A stretch of DNA of 7,129 nucleotides from positions 1-7,129 of the forward strand of contig SLNM01000065.1 of assembly GCA_007133055.1 (NCBI GenBank). The letters are read 5' to 3'. Within the stretch, counting starts at the first letter, position 1; each line of letters begins with the position of its first letter. Below, in pieces: positions 6,458 through 7,129 of this stretch. The notes below the pieces were generated by a model. The model did not search any database. It was not told the origin of the DNA and saw nothing but the letters and a program-made list of their open reading frames with translations. This DNA comes from Lentisphaeria bacterium. GTDB taxonomy: Bacteria; Verrucomicrobiota; Lentisphaeria; Oligosphaerales; PUNB01. The translations under genes were made by a program, and so were the position numbers.

Positions 6458-6477
6458 CCTTTTGGAGTAAATACAAT
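6450..6477 (+). promoter_or_regulatory. Sigma-70-like promoter for the small exported-protein gene
   Basis: TTGTAA (6450-6455, 4 of 6 to consensus), a 16-nt spacer and TACAAT (6472-6477, 5 of 6). Transcription would start near 6484, leaving a leader of about 30 nt that carries the AGGGAG ribosome binding site. The surrounding AT-rich stretch (6470-6492) supports a promoter in otherwise GC-rich DNA. Confidence 0.45.
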
Positions 6478-6515
6478 AAAAACGGGAAATTTTCAGCCGC
6501 AAGGGAGACATCTTG

Positions 6516-6899
6516 ATGAATGATTTTGGTCGGTATTGCGTTCGCTATTCGTTCTTATTGGGATTGGCCTCTTTTTTATGGGTGGCTCCGCCGCCGGCTC
6601 GGGGAGGAGTGGCGGAAGCCGCACTGATGGTGGAAAGCGGCCAGTTGGTGCTGCGCAGCTTTCGACCATTGATCAATGTGGCGGGTGCCGTACTCGAAGT
6701 GCCGGTGGTGGCGGCCGGGGTGCTGAGATTGCCGATGGGGGTGGTGGAAGTCGCTTTATGCCCGCTGCCGGGACTCTCGCTCTCCCGCGGCCTGCGCAAT
6801 TTCGGCAAAGGTCTGCTGGCGCCATTTGAGCTGACCGCCACGGTGCTGAAACTGCCATTCCGAGTGGTTGGGGAACTGGGAAAAATCGTTGCGGACTAG
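6516..6899 (+). CDS. Small exported hypothetical protein with repeated V-L-x-[VL]-P motifs, 127 aa
   Basis: An N-terminal signal peptide is clear: a short polar start with R6 and R10, a hydrophobic core at about 12-24, then A-P-P-P-A-R-G, with cleavage likely around residues 28-33. The mature part is small, hydrophobic and rich in Val, Leu and Gly. It carries three copies of a ten-residue motif: VLEVPVVAAG (59-68), VLRLPMGVVE (69-78) and VLKLPFRVVG (110-119). L-R-S-F (46-49) and L-R-N-F (93-96) precede the two regions, suggesting an internal duplication. The spaced helices look amphipathic, so membrane association is plausible. The ATG at 6516 is preferred because AGGGAG (6502-6507) lies 8 nt upstream; a TTG at 6513 would add one residue. 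It has its own likely promoter. I do not recognise it with certainty. The R-G-L-R-N-F-G-x-G-L-L region faintly recalls the TIGR04073 exosortase-associated family, a weak guess. Confidence 0.8.
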   Translation: MNDFGRYCVRYSFLLGLASFLWVAPPPARGGVAEAALMVESGQLVLRSFRPLINVAGAVLEVPVVAAGVLRLPMGVVEVALCPLPGLSLSRGLRNFGKGLLAPFELTATVLKLPFRVVGELGKIVAD

Positions 6900-6947
6900 C
6901 CCGATTGATTCATGAAGTCGGTGATCAATGCAGGCTGGCAGAAATGA

Positions 6948-7024
<77 letters not shown>

Positions 7025-7048
7025 TTGCAGTAGAGAATTGCGAAATGG

Positions 7049-7124
7049 GCGAATCGAGCCAATTGTAGGTTGGGAATCTGTCCCGACCGGGTTCGATTCG
7101 CACGGGCGAGACGGATTCTCGCCC
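7049..7124. repeat. Nested inverted repeats upstream of tRNA-Val
   Basis: Three hairpins are visible. GCGAATCGAGCC (7049-7060) pairs with 7090-7101 at 11 of 12 positions, the exception being a G-T pair. Inside it GGGA (7072-7075) pairs with TCCC (7081-7084). Right after it GGGCGAGA (7104-7111) pairs perfectly with TCTCGCCC (7117-7124) around a five-base loop. The structure may continue past the window edge. It encodes nothing visible and resembles an intergenic repeat element; its tail (TCTCGCCCTACGA) recalls the CGCCCTCGTA sequence in the 226-248 arm. Confidence 0.55.
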
Positions 7125-7129
7125 TACGA

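Larger units (their letters stand above)
6146..6515. other. Divergent intergenic region, gene-free
   Basis: These 370 nt separate the lipid kinase (leftward) from the small exported protein (rightward). Open frames cross the region in both directions, but their products are Arg-, Cys- and Pro-rich low-quality sequence without supported starts. From left to right it holds the kinase ribosome binding site, a GC-rich palindromic element (about 6212-6370), alternative hairpins (6399-6457) and a promoter facing right (6450-6477). I find no convincing promoter for the leftward operon. Confidence 0.6.

Noticed and set aside
6904..6929. ATTGAT/ATCAAT hairpin between the small exported-protein gene and the tRNA
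   Set aside because: Only six AT-rich base pairs with a 14-nt loop and no T-run on either strand, so it is not a credible terminator.

Overview
This 7.1-kb window is ordinary-looking chromosomal DNA from a GC-rich bacterium. It holds a three-gene forward cluster, a convergent two-gene lipid-type operon, a small exported protein and a tRNA. The lineage is uncertain. The YmdB-family protein has a G-D-H-x-W-D-Q-K-E block and an L-Q-G-R-T-F block that I associate from memory with the Planctomycetes-Verrucomicrobia-Chlamydiae (PVC) group, especially Kiritimatiellota/Lentisphaerota-like bacteria. That placement is inference only (about 40% confidence).

Layout. (a) 1-70: the first 23 codons of an unrecognised minus-strand gene that runs off the left edge, with a 7-nt tandem repeat touching its ribosome binding site. 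(b) 71-444: a 374-nt intergenic region, AT-rich at both ends, with a 114-nt element bounded by 23-nt imperfect inverted repeats. (c) 445-4367, plus strand: a large exported TPR protein (883 aa), a YmdB/TIGR00282 metallophosphodiesterase and the repressor NrdR, spaced 5 and 24 nt, probably one transcript. (d) 4368-4418: a short convergent junction with a weak hairpin. (e) 6145-4419, minus strand: a YegS/DgkB-type lipid kinase and an SDR reductase of FabG type, overlapping by an ATGA. (f) 6146-6515: a gene-free divergent region with a GC-rich palindromic element, a possible two-state hairpin and a promoter facing right. (g) 6516-6899: a small secreted or membrane-associated protein with three copies of a V-L-x-[VL]-P motif. 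(h) 7024-6948, minus strand: tRNA-Val(CAC) with encoded CCA. (i) 7025-7129: nested inverted repeats running to the right edge.

How the genes fit together. The TPR protein probably works as a protein-interaction scaffold outside the cytoplasm. YmdB is a likely cyclic-nucleotide phosphodiesterase, and NrdR controls ribonucleotide reductase genes that are not in this window. The lipid kinase and the reductase are translationally coupled and probably serve one lipid or acyl pathway. I see no CRISPR, transposase, phage, toxin-antitoxin or defence gene. The least explained parts are the palindromic intergenic elements (including a 19-nt sequence shared by two intergenic regions about 6 kb apart), the small repeat-motif exported protein, and the Asn-to-Asp change at a metal-ligand position of the YmdB-like enzyme.
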